A stretch of DNA of 64,000 bases from Nitrososphaerota archaeon (GCA_027886905.1 JAPCJO010000003.1:20801-84800), one strand, 5' to 3'; counted from the stretch's first letter, positions 28,025 through 38,514 are shown. The notes: generated by a model from the letters alone, not told the origin. Numbers and translations are program-made.

Positions 28025-28456
28025 ATGTGGGAATTCGAGCACAGCGAAGAAGGCAAGTCGAGCAAGAGAGCCCTCTGGGCACTCTACAGCGACGTGAAGA
28101 CCTGGCCGGAATGGGACGAGGGGATAGAATGGGTGAGGCTTGATGGCGAGTTCAGGGAGGGCACCTCCGGGACGATCAAGCCCGCCGGGCAAGACCAGCT
28201 GCCCTTCCGCCTGACGAGTGTCACGGTCGACGGGGGCTTCTCGGACGAGACCGAGATTCCGGGAGCTGGCGTGACGATAGGGTTCAAGCACACCATCGAA
28301 TCGGCGGGCGAAGGGCAGTGCAGGATCACGCACCACGTCTCCATATTCGGGCCCGGAGCGGAGTCCCTTGCGCCGGAGATCGGCCCGGGAATGGCCGAGG
28401 GCATCCCCGAGACAATGCGGTCGCTGTTGAAGATGGCGCAAGCGAGACGTGGGTAG
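28025..28456 (+). CDS. SRPBCC-fold protein (polyketide cyclase-like)
   Basis: RALWALYSDVKTWPEWDEGIEWVRLDGEFREGTSGTIKP. Confidence 0.75.
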   Translation: MWEFEHSEEGKSSKRALWALYSDVKTWPEWDEGIEWVRLDGEFREGTSGTIKPAGQDQLPFRLTSVTVDGGFSDETEIPGAGVTIGFKHTIESAGEGQCRITHHVSIFGPGAESLAPEIGPGMAEGIPETMRSLLKMAQARRG

Positions 28457-28492
28457 TCAGGTCGCGCGAGCGAGCTTTTCGCGGGGATCTGG

Positions 28493-28993
28493 ATGACCGG
28501 CTCGGACGGCTTTCCGTCAAGGTTCGAGAGACCCGAGGACAGCCCGGGGTTTCTTCTCTGGCAGGTCACGAATAGCTGGCAGCGAGAGATCCGCAAGGCG
28601 CTGAAAGGGATAGGGTTGACCCACGTCCAGTTCGTGCTGCTGACCGCGACCGACTGGCTCAGCGAGGCGAAGTTCCCCACGACCCAGACCAACGTGGCCA
28701 AGTTCGCCCACACCGACGTGATGATGACGTCGGAGGTCGTCAGGACGCTCAAGCGCAAGGGGCTGGTGGTCGTGGAGGCGAGCCCCTCGGACACGAGGGC
28801 GCACACGCTCAGGGTGACCCCGAAGGGGAAGCAGCTCGTGACGAGGGCGCTGGAGCTGGTGGAGGACGCCGACGGGGCTTTCTTCGGCCCGCTCGCTGGG
28901 GACTCGACCCGCTTCGTGGACATGCTCAACCTGCTGAGCAAGTCGGACGCGCAGCGCCGAGAGCAGGGCTCCCGACCGGAGCGAGGCGGATGA
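28493..28993 (+). CDS. MarR-family transcriptional regulator
   Basis: TNVAKFAHTDVMMTSEVVRTLKRKGLVVVEASPSDTRAHTLRVTPKGKQLV. Confidence 0.85.
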   Translation: MTGSDGFPSRFERPEDSPGFLLWQVTNSWQREIRKALKGIGLTHVQFVLLTATDWLSEAKFPTTQTNVAKFAHTDVMMTSEVVRTLKRKGLVVVEASPSDTRAHTLRVTPKGKQLVTRALELVEDADGAFFGPLAGDSTRFVDMLNLLSKSDAQRREQGSRPERGG

Positions 28994-29016
28994 CCGATGG
29001 CGCGTCTTTCGCCGGT

Positions 29017-30270
29017 CTAGGGCGACGAGTCCAAGACGAGCGGCGCCTGGAGGCTCACGAGGGAGTCTATGGGCGGGAAACTGCCCCCGGCCCACCCGTG
29101 CAGGAACGAGCCGCCGCTGATGCATATCCTACCGCCGGAGTCCTCGATGTGGCCTAGCAGCCCCGCTGCGTTGAGCTCCTGGGAGGTGTCTCCGCCCAGG
29201 AATATCAGGCCGTCTCCGCTGATGCGCTTGGTGAGTTCTAGCCCGTTCTGGAAGCCCTTCTCGTAGACCCCCAGCGGCCCTGCCCTTATCCTGAGAGGCT
29301 TCTCCTGCAGCGCCGCGGCGTAGGTCTCGAGCGTCTCGGGACCGATGTCCCTGATCTCGCCCTTGGACTTGGGAAGGTCCTCGAGCCTGACGCTCTTCCT
29401 GACCCCGCCGTCGTCGACGATGAAGTCTATCGGGTGCCGCAACCCGTGGCCGCCGTGCTCCTCGAGGAGCGAGTCGAGCTTCTTCGCCTCGCCAAAGTCC
29501 TCGGCGCTGAACTTCTTCGCGAGGAACTTGTTGTTGGCCTCGCCGAGGTCGTAGCCCCTCGACTTGGCGATCACCTGCCCGGGGAGCCCGCCCGTGAAGA
29601 TGTCCACGCCCGTCTTCGCTATCTTGATGAGGTCTGCGACCTTCTGGATCTTGGCCCCTCCCATTATGAGGGCCTTCGGTTCCTTGCTGTTGATGACCTC
29701 TTGGAGGATCCTGAGCTCGTAGGACGAGCGCAGCCCGATCCATGTAGGCGCGATGTAGGGGAGGCACATCAGGGACGAGTCCTCCCTGTGCCAGGTGGGG
29801 ATGGAGTCGTTCACGCAGCTCTGTATGACCCCCTTGAAGAACGGGACGTAGGTGTTGTTCTCCGCGTTCCACTTCTTCTCCTCCTCAAAGTACCTCATGT
29901 TGTCGAGGAGGAGTATCTGCCTGCGCTTGAGGCCCTTGATCTTCTTCTTGGTCCCTTCGGTGAAGATCTTCTCGTAGGGGACGAACTCGACCATCATGTC
30001 GTCGGGGAGGAGCTTCCTCAGCGTCTCGCAGTGGGGTGCGAACGAGGTGAAGTCGTCGCCGCCCTTCCTTCCCTGGTGGCTCATGACGACGAGGCCCGCG
30101 TAATCGGAATACATCTCCAGGACGTGGCCGTAGACGCGCATCCTCAGCGCGTCCTCCTCGATTTCGCCGTGCGATGCGGGGAGGTTGATGTCCACGCGGA
30201 CGAGCACCGGAGTCTTCAGCTGCCGCCCTAGGTTTACCAGCTTGTAGGGTTGAAGCTTGCTCAAGTTCAC
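29017..30270 (-). CDS. pgk: Phosphoglycerate kinase, archaeal type
   Basis: PVLVRVDINLP, VVMSHQGR, LLDNMRYFEEE, MGGAKIQKV, GPLGVYEKGFQNGLELTKRI, FLGGDTSQ. Confidence 0.88.
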   Translation of the reverse strand: MNLSKLQPYKLVNLGRQLKTPVLVRVDINLPASHGEIEEDALRMRVYGHVLEMYSDYAGLVVMSHQGRKGGDDFTSFAPHCETLRKLLPDDMMVEFVPYEKIFTEGTKKKIKGLKRRQILLLDNMRYFEEEKKWNAENNTYVPFFKGVIQSCVNDSIPTWHREDSSLMCLPYIAPTWIGLRSSYELRILQEVINSKEPKALIMGGAKIQKVADLIKIAKTGVDIFTGGLPGQVIAKSRGYDLGEANNKFLAKKFSAEDFGEAKKLDSLLEEHGGHGLRHPIDFIVDDGGVRKSVRLEDLPKSKGEIRDIGPETLETYAAALQEKPLRIRAGPLGVYEKGFQNGLELTKRISGDGLIFLGGDTSQELNAAGLLGHIEDSGGRICISGGSFLHGWAGGSFPPIDSLVSLQAPLVLDSSP

Positions 30271-30409
30271 AAGCCAAGTTTCCTTTGAATGATATTTATG
30301 AATTCCGGAACCGGGGTTCGTGCCGCCCCCTCGGGCTAGCGAGAGGGACGGCCTCCTTCGTTGAAATTGGCCGGGCTCGGAGGCCCGGCGCTAAGGAAGG
30401 TCGCCGGCC

Positions 30410-31867
30410 TTACGTCTTTGCGGCCGGCTTCATCTCAGCCATAGGCTCCTCGTCCTGGGGCTCTATCTCCTCGCCGTGGATGGCGATGTCGCCTTCCAGG
30501 AGCTCCTTGTCGCTCATCTTCAGGGGCATGAAGATCCCTATGAGCTTCCATATTCCGAAGGTCACGACGAAGCTGTAGACTATGACGACCAGCGCCGCCA
30601 CAATCTGAATCCCGAGCAGGCTCCACCCTCCGAACGCAGCCCCGGTGAGCCCGGGGTAGACGTACTGGGTCACCGCGGGGTCCGCGAGTATCCCGGTCAG
30701 TATGCCGCCCGTCAGCCCGGCGACTCCGTGCGCAGGGAAGACTCCCAGCGCGTCGTCTATCTTCATTCTCGGGAGGAGCTTGTATGTGGCCAGCCATGGG
30801 ACCGTGCCGCCCGCGATGCCGAGGACTATGGCTCCCCAACCGCTGACGTAGCCGGCCGCCGGGGTGATGGCCACAAGCCCGGTGATTGCGCCGCTCATGG
30901 CGCCGACCAGAGTGGGCTTCTTGAGGAACTGCATGTCCATGAGCATCCACACGATGCAGCTCACCGCCGTCGCCAGGTCGGTGTTGATGACAGCTATTGA
31001 GGCGTCTATGCTAGAGCCGTACGGGTCGCCTCCGTTGAACCCGTTCCAGCCGAGCCACACAAGGCCGCAGCCCACAAAGACCCAGTAGAGGTTGTTGGGC
31101 TTTATTCCTCTGGCCTTGAGCGCCCTAGGACCTATCGCTATGGCCGAGGCGAGCGCCGCGATCCCCGCGTTGAGGTGGATGACGTAGCCGCCTGAGAAGT
31201 CCACAGCTCCCAACTGTGCGAGCCAGCCGCCGGCGAAGAGGGCATAGGCCATCGGGCTGTAGACGAGGAGCGACCACAGAGGGACGAAGATTAGCCACGC
31301 CTTGAAGTTAGTCCTCTCGATGATTGCGCCGACGAAGAGGAGCGGCGTGATTGCGGCGAAGACGAACTGGAACCAGATGACCGTCGAAGTCGGGATGTTG
31401 AGGGCGAGCCCCGCCGGGCCGACCACCGCTTGCGAGCCCTCGGTCAGGCCGTTTGCGACAGAGCTGAGCGGCCCGACGATGCCGTACTTGCCGATGGTCA
31501 CGCTCGCGGGATACCCGAAGCCAAAGTTGTATCCGAGCAGAACCCAGATTACGAGCACCGCAGAGAATCCGTAGAGGCACATCAGCGCGGTGTTTATCGA
31601 GAACTTCTTCCGCGTCAGTCCGCCGTAATAGAGCGTCAGCCCGGGGATGCTCTGCAGCCCCACGAATGTGGCCGCTGTCATCATCCAAGCGTTGCTTCCG
31701 GTGTCCAGCCAGCTAGGAACGGCGGCGGCGGGGAAGCTGTTTAGATTGGCGGGAGGCGTGTACGTCGACTGCGCGAACGCGGGGTGCGCTCCCATCAGGT
31801 ACATCAGGATCGCCAGCGCCATCGCGGCGATGGTGTACTTGCTCGCAAGGAACTTCGTCAATCTCAT
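30410..31867 (-). CDS. amt: Ammonium transporter (Amt/MEP/Rh family)
   Basis: Amt signatures (WMMTAATFVGLQSIPGLTLYYGGL, GGYVIHLNAGIAALASAI, AHGVAGLTGGILTGI). The track start at 31927 falls in a TATA-like ttatataa, so ATG 31867 is more likely. Confidence 0.93.
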   Translation of the reverse strand: MRLTKFLASKYTIAAMALAILMYLMGAHPAFAQSTYTPPANLNSFPAAAVPSWLDTGSNAWMMTAATFVGLQSIPGLTLYYGGLTRKKFSINTALMCLYGFSAVLVIWVLLGYNFGFGYPASVTIGKYGIVGPLSSVANGLTEGSQAVVGPAGLALNIPTSTVIWFQFVFAAITPLLFVGAIIERTNFKAWLIFVPLWSLLVYSPMAYALFAGGWLAQLGAVDFSGGYVIHLNAGIAALASAIAIGPRALKARGIKPNNLYWVFVGCGLVWLGWNGFNGGDPYGSSIDASIAVINTDLATAVSCIVWMLMDMQFLKKPTLVGAMSGAITGLVAITPAAGYVSGWGAIVLGIAGGTVPWLATYKLLPRMKIDDALGVFPAHGVAGLTGGILTGILADPAVTQYVYPGLTGAAFGGWSLLGIQIVAALVVIVYSFVVTFGIWKLIGIFMPLKMSDKELLEGDIAIHGEEIEPQDEEPMAEMKPAAKT

Positions 31868-32086
31868 TGGCGTGCTGTCGGAAAGTGAGGTGGATTCGTT
31901 CACTTCGCACAGGCTTACCTTGCACATTATATAAGTTTATGCGGATTTACTGCTACATATGATTACCACGTTCATTGAAAATCAGCCATATGTTTAGCAC
32001 CGAACGCGACTTTTTGCACTTCCCTGTTAAAAACGGATTCCTGACCACGGGCGCCTTGCGGAGAGACATGGCCGAACGTAAAGCGG

Positions 32087-32731
32087 ATGCCCACATTCTT
32101 GAACAACCGTTTGCTCCCTCACACCGACATAGACGCTCCGAGCCTGAAGCACGCGGGGACCATCCTCTTCGTCGGAGTGGCCCAGTTCGCGTTCTTCCTC
32201 GTCCTGGCCGAGATACACTACCCGGGCTACGACGTCTCCGTCCAGACCATAAGCGACCTGGGCGCCACGTGCGTTAGGGGCGTCTGCAGGTTCGTCCAGC
32301 CCTCGTCCGACATATTCAACGTCTCTATAGTCATCCTCGGCATAGCGCTCCTCTTCACCGCCTATTTCCTGTGGAAGGGCTGCGGGTCTAAGGCCCTCTC
32401 GTTCTTCGGGGGGCTGGCGGGGATCGGCAGCATGGGGGTCGGGATTTTCAACGAAAGCTACGGCGGCGCGCACGTCTTCTTCTCGGCGCTCACGTTCTTC
32501 TCGATCGGCATCCAAGCCCTTCTCGAGTTCAAGGTGGTGAGGGCCCCGTTCTCCTACTTCTCGGCCGCCGCCGGCGTCATCACCCTGGTGGCCGTCGTCC
32601 TCTACGGGACCGGCACGTACCTCGGCCTCGGCCAGGGAGGGATGGAGAGGATGGTGGTCTACCCGGTGCTCATCGGCGGGCTCGCGTTCGCGGGCTATCT
32701 GATTGCCATGGGCGAAGCCCACACGCTGTAA
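32087..32731 (+). CDS. DUF998-like multi-TM protein
   Basis: EIHYPGYDVSVQTISDLGAT...SSDIFNVSIVILGIALLFTAYF. Confidence 0.75.
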   Translation: MPTFLNNRLLPHTDIDAPSLKHAGTILFVGVAQFAFFLVLAEIHYPGYDVSVQTISDLGATCVRGVCRFVQPSSDIFNVSIVILGIALLFTAYFLWKGCGSKALSFFGGLAGIGSMGVGIFNESYGGAHVFFSALTFFSIGIQALLEFKVVRAPFSYFSAAAGVITLVAVVLYGTGTYLGLGQGGMERMVVYPVLIGGLAFAGYLIAMGEAHTL

Positions 32732-32764
32732 GCGCGTCGGAGGCTCACAAGCGCTATAAGGCCC

Positions 32765-33553
32765 GTGGAGGGGAACGGCGAAGACATGACAGAGTCCGGC
32801 CTCCCCACGCGCACCGGCTCTCTTTTTCCCCGCAACAAGTACCTCGCGTTGGTCGCGGTCGCTGCCCTCTGCCTGAGCGTGGTGGGGCTTGTTGACGTCT
32901 TGGGACTGCCTTTCGGGTCCCACGTCGGCGGTGCGGCCGCGTCAGGCTCCCTGTTTTCGATGGGCTTCCTCACCTCCTTCCTCGACATCGGGTACGCGGG
33001 CTTGTTCGTCCTTATGGCGCTGGAGAGCTCCGCGTTCCCCATCCCGAGCGAGATAGTCTTGCCGTTCGCGGGCTACCTGGCCTTCCTAGGCAAGATGAAC
33101 CTGGGGCTCGCTATCGTCGATGCCACGGCCGCAGGCCTCGCCGGGTCGCTGGTCGCTTACTTCGTGGCCCTCAAGCTCGGGCGGCCGGTGGTCTACGGGC
33201 TGCTGGGGAGAATCGGCGTCTCTTCGAGGCAGCTGGACGAAGGAGAGCGCTGGGTCGATTCCAGGGGCGCTTGGAGTGTCTTCATCGGGAGGTTCATCCC
33301 GGGCGTCAGGTCGGTGATATCGATCCCCGCGGGGGTGCTCAGGATGGACCTGAGGCCGTTCGTCGTCCTGACGACCGTGGGCTCGCTGGTCTGGTCGGCC
33401 GCCCTGATCTACGTGGGATACAGGGCCGGCCCGCTCTGGCAGAGCACCCTGGGCTCGGTCTCGGCGTTCGCGGACCAGGCAGCGCTTGTCGTGATAGCGG
33501 CGCTCTCGGTCCTGTATGTGGCATACTATCTGCGGATCATCGGTAGCAGGTGA
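32765..33553 (+). CDS. DedA/SNARE-associated family membrane protein
   Basis: MALESSAFPIPSEIVLPFAGYLA, FIGRFIPGVRSVISIPAGVLRM. Confidence 0.9.
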   Translation: MEGNGEDMTESGLPTRTGSLFPRNKYLALVAVAALCLSVVGLVDVLGLPFGSHVGGAAASGSLFSMGFLTSFLDIGYAGLFVLMALESSAFPIPSEIVLPFAGYLAFLGKMNLGLAIVDATAAGLAGSLVAYFVALKLGRPVVYGLLGRIGVSSRQLDEGERWVDSRGAWSVFIGRFIPGVRSVISIPAGVLRMDLRPFVVLTTVGSLVWSAALIYVGYRAGPLWQSTLGSVSAFADQAALVVIAALSVLYVAYYLRIIGSR

Positions 33554-34044
33554 CAAGCGACTTGCAGTCAGGCAGAAACCCCTCCCTCTTCTCGCTCGCC
33601 TTCCACCATCACTTCACCAAGTTCGCGATAGTCGGCGCGATTGGAATCGTCGTCAACGAAGGGCTCCTGATCCTCATAAAATCCACGGGGGTCTACTTCC
33701 TGACTGCGGGGGCGGTGGCCATAGAGGTCTCCATCCTCTCCAACTTCGTCCTGAACGACCTCTGGACGTTCAGGGACAGGCGGACCGGGAGCGCCGCGGT
33801 CAGACTCGTGAAGTTCAACGCCCTGATGATCGCGGGGCTCGTGCTCAACCTGGCCGTCCTCTACGCCGGGGTCGACTACTTCGGGATGACCCCCGAGGTC
33901 GCCAACCTCGTGGGGATAGCGGCGGCATTCTTCCTGAGGTATGTGCTCAGCGTGAGGTATGCTTGGATGAGGTTAGAGACCATCGAGGAGGGGAAGGCGC
34001 CCATCCCCCAACCGCTGACAGACCCTCAGACTGCAGGTAATTGA
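33550..34044 (+). CDS. GtrA family protein
   Basis: FTKFAIVGAIGIVVNEGLL...SNFVLNDLWTFRDRRTG. Confidence 0.88.
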   Translation: MTSDLQSGRNPSLFSLAFHHHFTKFAIVGAIGIVVNEGLLILIKSTGVYFLTAGAVAIEVSILSNFVLNDLWTFRDRRTGSAAVRLVKFNALMIAGLVLNLAVLYAGVDYFGMTPEVANLVGIAAAFFLRYVLSVRYAWMRLETIEEGKAPIPQPLTDPQTAGN

Positions 34045-34084
34045 GAAGCAACCGGGCAGAGAGGCCTCACGGCGGCCTCGGCCC

Positions 34085-35476
34085 TCAAGACGCCTTGAGC
34101 GCGGCCACGAGGTCCGAGAGCACCTTCTTCGCGTCCCCGAAGACCATCCACGTGTTGGGGAGGTAGAAGAGCTCGTTGTCCGACCCGGAGAAGCCGGGGC
34201 TCATCGAGCGCTTGATGAAGACCACCGTCTTCGCCTTGTCCACGTTCATGATGGGCATGCCGTAGAGGGGCGAATCTGGCTTGGTGCGCGCGGCCGGGTT
34301 GGTAACGTCGTTGGCGCCAACCACGATAGCGACATCGGTCTCCGGGAATATCGGGTTGATCTTCTCCATCTCCCAGAGCTGGTCGTAGGGGACGTTTGCC
34401 TCTGCGAGCAGGACGTTCATGTGCCCGGGCATCCTTCCCGCGACGGGGTGGATGCCGTACTTGACGTCGATGCCCTTCTCCTGCAGCAGGTCGGAGACCT
34501 CCTTGATCGTGTGCTGTGCCTGGGCAACCGCCATCCCGTACCCTGGGACTATGACCACCGACCTTGCGTTCTCCAGGATGGTGGCGACGTCGCCCGCCGA
34601 GAGCGACTGGACCGGGCGCGCCTGGGTGGCGGCCGCGCCTCCCTCGACCTTCACGACCTTCGCGCCGACGCCGCCGAAGAGCACGTTGGTGAACGACCGG
34701 TTCATGGCCTGGCTCATGATAAGCGCGAGGACGAAGCCCGACGAGCCGTCGAGGGAGCCCGCGACGATGAGGAGCTTGTTGTTGAGGACGAACCCGAGCG
34801 CCGCGGCGGACATGCCCGTGTAGGCGTTGAGTATGGCTATGACAGTCGGCATGTCGGCGCCACCGATTCCCATCACGAGGAGGAATCCGAAGAGGAGTGC
34901 GAAAGCCGCCATTATCGGGAGGGCGAAGGTCTGGGAGGGTTCCGCGACCAGGAACACCCCGACGGCGGCGGAGACCAAGAGTATTGCGATGCTGACGAAG
35001 TTCTTCCCTGGGTAGACGAACGGCCGTCCAGGGATGAGCTCCTGGAGCTTCGCGAACGCGATGCAGCTCCCCGCGAAGGTGAGGAACCCGAGTATCATCT
35101 CCGCCGACAGGACGGATAGAGTGAAGGTGTTGGCCGTGGTGTGGTAGTCGTAGAACTCCGCAGCCCCCACGAGGGCGACCGCGAGAGAGCCGAAGGCCTG
35201 TGACACCGCAGTCCTCTGCGGGAGGGCCGTGGTAGCGACGCGCAGCGCGATGGGCGTCCCGACGACGAACCCTATGAGGATCGCGCCAATCAGGAGGTCG
35301 ATGCGCTGGATTGTGTACGCGGCAAGCGTGGCCGCGACCCCGATGGCCATCCCGAGAGCGGCCGACCTCCCTCCCCACCGGGAGGTCTTGACGTCGCTCA
35401 TGAACCTGAGCGAGAGGATGAAGAGGACTACCGCCGCGACGTAGAGCGCGAGGACGTATGTGGGGTCGAGAGTCAT
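34085..35476 (-). CDS. pntB: NAD(P) transhydrogenase subunit beta
   Basis: MGIGGADMPTVIAILNAYTGMSAAALGF, VIVPGYGMAVAQAQH, GIHPVAGRMPGHMNVLLAEANVPYD. Confidence 0.95.
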   Translation of the reverse strand: MTLDPTYVLALYVAAVVLFILSLRFMSDVKTSRWGGRSAALGMAIGVAATLAAYTIQRIDLLIGAILIGFVVGTPIALRVATTALPQRTAVSQAFGSLAVALVGAAEFYDYHTTANTFTLSVLSAEMILGFLTFAGSCIAFAKLQELIPGRPFVYPGKNFVSIAILLVSAAVGVFLVAEPSQTFALPIMAAFALLFGFLLVMGIGGADMPTVIAILNAYTGMSAAALGFVLNNKLLIVAGSLDGSSGFVLALIMSQAMNRSFTNVLFGGVGAKVVKVEGGAAATQARPVQSLSAGDVATILENARSVVIVPGYGMAVAQAQHTIKEVSDLLQEKGIDVKYGIHPVAGRMPGHMNVLLAEANVPYDQLWEMEKINPIFPETDVAIVVGANDVTNPAARTKPDSPLYGMPIMNVDKAKTVVFIKRSMSPGFSGSDNELFYLPNTWMVFGDAKKVLSDLVAALKAS

Positions 35477-35853
35477 TGCGCCGGCTTCCCCTTCGGCTTT
35501 TCCTTCGGCTTGTTGCTCTTGAAGAGCCGGACGATGCGCTCCACGAGTATGAAGCCGCTGATGATGTTGGTCGAGGCCAGGGCGACGCCAGCGGTTGCGA
35601 GGATCAGGAGAGTCTGGTCGGTGGTCTCGCTCATCACGATCAGCGCCGCGATCATGGAGACGGAGGAGATCGCGTTGGTCAGCGCCATTAGCGGGGTGTG
35701 GAGCAGCCTGGTGACGTGCCGGATGAGCTCTACGCCGAGGAAGGTCGCCATGATGAACACCAGTAGGTTGGTGACGAGGTCCTCCGAGGTGTACGAGATG
35801 GCCGCCGGCGCGCTTGATGTGACCGTCGCGTTGACCGCGAGCTCGAGGATCAT
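35473..35853 (-). CDS. pntAb: NAD(P) transhydrogenase subunit alpha, membrane part
   Basis: VFIMATFLGVELIRHVTRLLHTPLMALTNAISSVSMIAAL. Confidence 0.92.
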   Translation of the reverse strand: MILELAVNATVTSSAPAAISYTSEDLVTNLLVFIMATFLGVELIRHVTRLLHTPLMALTNAISSVSMIAALIVMSETTDQTLLILATAGVALASTNIISGFILVERIVRLFKSNKPKEKPKGKPAQ

Positions 35854-37064
35854 GGCTTCTTGGCTCCAGCCGGAGGCGGGGAGGACGACGGCGCCGGGGA
35901 CGCCGGCGCTGCGGGCGCGGCCGCAGCCGCTGCGGCCGGGTCGATGGCCTTGAGCGTCGGCATGTGAACGACCTGGCCCGCGTTGACGACCATCGAGCCC
36001 TTGATCACGTCGTCCTTCGGGTCGATGGCCAGCTTTCCTTCCTTGATCATTATCTGCAACAGCGACGAGATGTTCTTGGAGTAGAGCCTACTGGACTCGG
36101 GTGCCATAGTGGAGGGCAGGTTGAGGGGCCCGTGTATCGTCACCCCGTACTTCACCACCGTCTTGCCCGGCTCGGTGATGGCGCAGTTACCCTTCGCCTC
36201 GGCCGCGAGGTCTACGACCACGGACCCGGGGCGCATGCCCTTGACGGCGTCCTCGGTGATCAGGATGGGCGCCCTCTGGTTGGGGATGAGCGCGGTGGTG
36301 ATCACGACGTCCATCAGCTTGGCGCGCCCCGCCAGGAACTCCTGCTGCTTCTTGGTGAACTCCTCGCCCATCGCCTTTGCGTAGCCGCCGGCGTCCTGGG
36401 CGTCCTTGGCCTCCACGGGCATCTCGGCGAACTTCGCGCCGAGGCTCATGACCTGCTCCTTGACCACGGGCCTGACGTCGTAGGCCTCTACGACCGCCCC
36501 CAGCCTCTTAGCGGTCGCGATCGCCTGGAGCCCGGCGACGCCCGCCCCGAGGATGAAGACCTTGGCGGGAGATATCGTACCGGCGGCGGTCATCATGAGC
36601 GGGAAGAGCTTCGGGACTGTGTCCGCCGCGAGTATCACGGCCTTGTACCCCGCGATGTTCGCCTGCGAGGAGAGCGCGTCCATTGGCTGCGCCCTGCTGA
36701 TGCGCGGGACCAGCTCCATGGCAAACGCGGTGGCCTTGCGGGACGCCAGCCTCTTCACGGTCTCGAGGTTGGCCAGAGGGGAGAGAAACGAGATGGTGGT
36801 GGCGCCCTCCTTGACGAGGGAGGCCTCGTCAGGCGTCGGCGGGGTCACCTTCAGGATTATGTCGGCCTGCGCGTAGAGCGACGCTTGGTCGCTAGCTATC
36901 GTCGCACCGGCGCTCGTGTAGTCGGAGTCAGTGAAGCCCGCGCTCTCGCCAGCGCCCTTCTCGACGACGACGCTGACTCCAGGACCGAACTTGGAGACGG
37001 TCTCCGGGACGACGGAGACGCGCCTTTCGAGGGCCGCCGTCTCTTTCGGGACGCCGACTATCAA
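35850..37064 (-). CDS. pntAa: NAD(P) transhydrogenase subunit alpha, NAD-binding part
   Basis: MIVGVPKETAALERRVSVVPETV, FILGAGVAGLQAIATAKRLGAVVEAYDVRP. Confidence 0.95.
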   Translation of the reverse strand: MIVGVPKETAALERRVSVVPETVSKFGPGVSVVVEKGAGESAGFTDSDYTSAGATIASDQASLYAQADIILKVTPPTPDEASLVKEGATTISFLSPLANLETVKRLASRKATAFAMELVPRISRAQPMDALSSQANIAGYKAVILAADTVPKLFPLMMTAAGTISPAKVFILGAGVAGLQAIATAKRLGAVVEAYDVRPVVKEQVMSLGAKFAEMPVEAKDAQDAGGYAKAMGEEFTKKQQEFLAGRAKLMDVVITTALIPNQRAPILITEDAVKGMRPGSVVVDLAAEAKGNCAITEPGKTVVKYGVTIHGPLNLPSTMAPESSRLYSKNISSLLQIMIKEGKLAIDPKDDVIKGSMVVNAGQVVHMPTLKAIDPAAAAAAAPAAPASPAPSSSPPPAGAKKP

Positions 37065-37152
37065 TCGATTAACCCCGACGGGCCTGCGCTATGGGGAATT
37101 AAGCTTAACCTTTTCACCCTCCGTTTGTAAACGTGGCCAGAGGCGCCGAGAT

Positions 37153-38514
37153 TCACTTGGCAAGGTAGTTTTCCACCGTCTCTCCCAGCCAGAGCATCCC
37201 CTTCTCGAAGAAGTCGAGCCGGATGTTCTCGTTGGGCGAGTGGAGGGCGGAGTCCACGGGTGATATTCCGATGTCCAGCCCGGCGACCCCGTACCTTCGG
37301 GTGAACACGTATAGCGGGCCCGTCCCGGCGCTCGAGATCTCTATGGCCGGGTCCTTCTGGAAGACCTCCTTGGCAGCCTTTATCGCGGCCTGGGCGAGGT
37401 CGCTCTTGTAGCTGGTCCTGGCGGCGGGCTCGCTGGTCTCAAACGCGACCTCGACGTCGCCGTAGCCGTTGGCCTTCAGGTACGCGAGGAGCTTGGCGGT
37501 GAGCTCCGCGGGGTCCTGATCGGGGACGAGCCGGAAGTCCATCTTGCAGTGCGCCTCCGCTGGGAGCACCGTCTTGCTCCCTGGCCCGGTGTAGCCCGCC
37601 CAGATGCCCGCGATGTTCGCGGTGGGCCTGGCGACGAGGGACTTCTTAGCCTGGGCGAGCGGCATCCCTGCGGCGAACTCCTTGCTCCCGTATGTCTTGA
37701 GGAGCTCCTGCGCCTCCGAGGGCTGCTCCTCGAGGAGCTTCAGCTCGTCCTCCGCGAGGTCTTTGACCCTGTCGTACCAGCCCGGGATGAGGATCCTCTC
37801 GTGGGGGTCCTTGATGAGGGCGAGGAGCCTCGTGAGCCTCCAGACGGCGCTGGGGAGGGCGGCCGCGTACATGCTGTGGGCGTCCTGCGACAGCGACCTC
37901 ACGGTTAGCTCGAGGTAGATCATCCCCTTGACGCCCAGGCCCACCACGGGCGTGCCGTCGCTGCCTATCTTCCCGTACTCCCAGATGACCGCGTCGGACT
38001 TGAAGAGTTCGGCGTTCTTGTTGATGTACTCCTCCAGGTGGGGGCTTCCGACCTCCTCCTCCCCCTCGAAGCAGAACTTCACGTTGCAGGGCGGCTCTCC
38101 GTTCACCTTGACGTAGGCCTCGATCAGCTTGAGCCGCGAGACGAGCTCTCCCTTGTCGTCCGAGACGCCGCGCCCGTAGAGCCTGCCGTCGCGGACCTCG
38201 GGCTTGAAGGGCGGGGACTTCCAGAGCTCGAGCGGGACCTCTGGCTGGACGTCGTAGTGGTTGTAGAACAGGACCGTCTTGGGCGACCTCGAGGACTTCA
38301 GCTCGCCATAGACGAGCGGCGCGGCGCCCGGGAGCTGGAGCACCCTCGTTGTCCCGCCTATCTCCTCTATCATCGACTTGACGATGACCGCGCACTCGGA
38401 GATGCCCTCCTTCCTGGCGGAGACGCTGGGCTGCGAGGCGAGCCGGACTATCTCCTTGACGAACCGTCCCTGGTTCTCGTGGATATAGTCAGCGACCTTC
38501 TCGTCGTGGACCAT
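37153..38514 (-). CDS. M20/M25/M40 family metallopeptidase
   Basis: VLFYNHYDVQPEVPLELWKSPPFKPEVRDGRLYGRGVSDDKGE, FEGEEEVGSP. Confidence 0.92.
   Translation of the reverse strand: MVHDEKVADYIHENQGRFVKEIVRLASQPSVSARKEGISECAVIVKSMIEEIGGTTRVLQLPGAAPLVYGELKSSRSPKTVLFYNHYDVQPEVPLELWKSPPFKPEVRDGRLYGRGVSDDKGELVSRLKLIEAYVKVNGEPPCNVKFCFEGEEEVGSPHLEEYINKNAELFKSDAVIWEYGKIGSDGTPVVGLGVKGMIYLELTVRSLSQDAHSMYAAALPSAVWRLTRLLALIKDPHERILIPGWYDRVKDLAEDELKLLEEQPSEAQELLKTYGSKEFAAGMPLAQAKKSLVARPTANIAGIWAGYTGPGSKTVLPAEAHCKMDFRLVPDQDPAELTAKLLAYLKANGYGDVEVAFETSEPAARTSYKSDLAQAAIKAAKEVFQKDPAIEISSAGTGPLYVFTRRYGVAGLDIGISPVDSALHSPNENIRLDFFEKGMLWLGETVENYLAK

Noticed and set aside
30370-30389. Hairpin GCCGGGC-TCGGAG-GCCCGGC after the Amt gene
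   Set aside because: No clear T-tract follows on the minus strand; GC-rich inverted repeats are expected by chance here.
32000-32030. Partial match to the island promoter element (gactttttgcacttccctgttaaa)
   Set aside because: Lacks the GTA before the T-run and the ATTGTAA half, and sits about 140 nt from the Amt start, which has its own TATA-like sequence.
34026-35378. Long minus-strand ORF (450 aa) overlapping pntB in another frame
   Set aside because: High-GC shadow ORF; Arg/Gly/His-rich translation without family motifs, while pntB in the alternative frame has clear signatures.
35964-37130. 388-aa plus-strand ORF antisense to pntAa
   Set aside because: Low-complexity shadow translation; pntAa on the minus strand is well supported.
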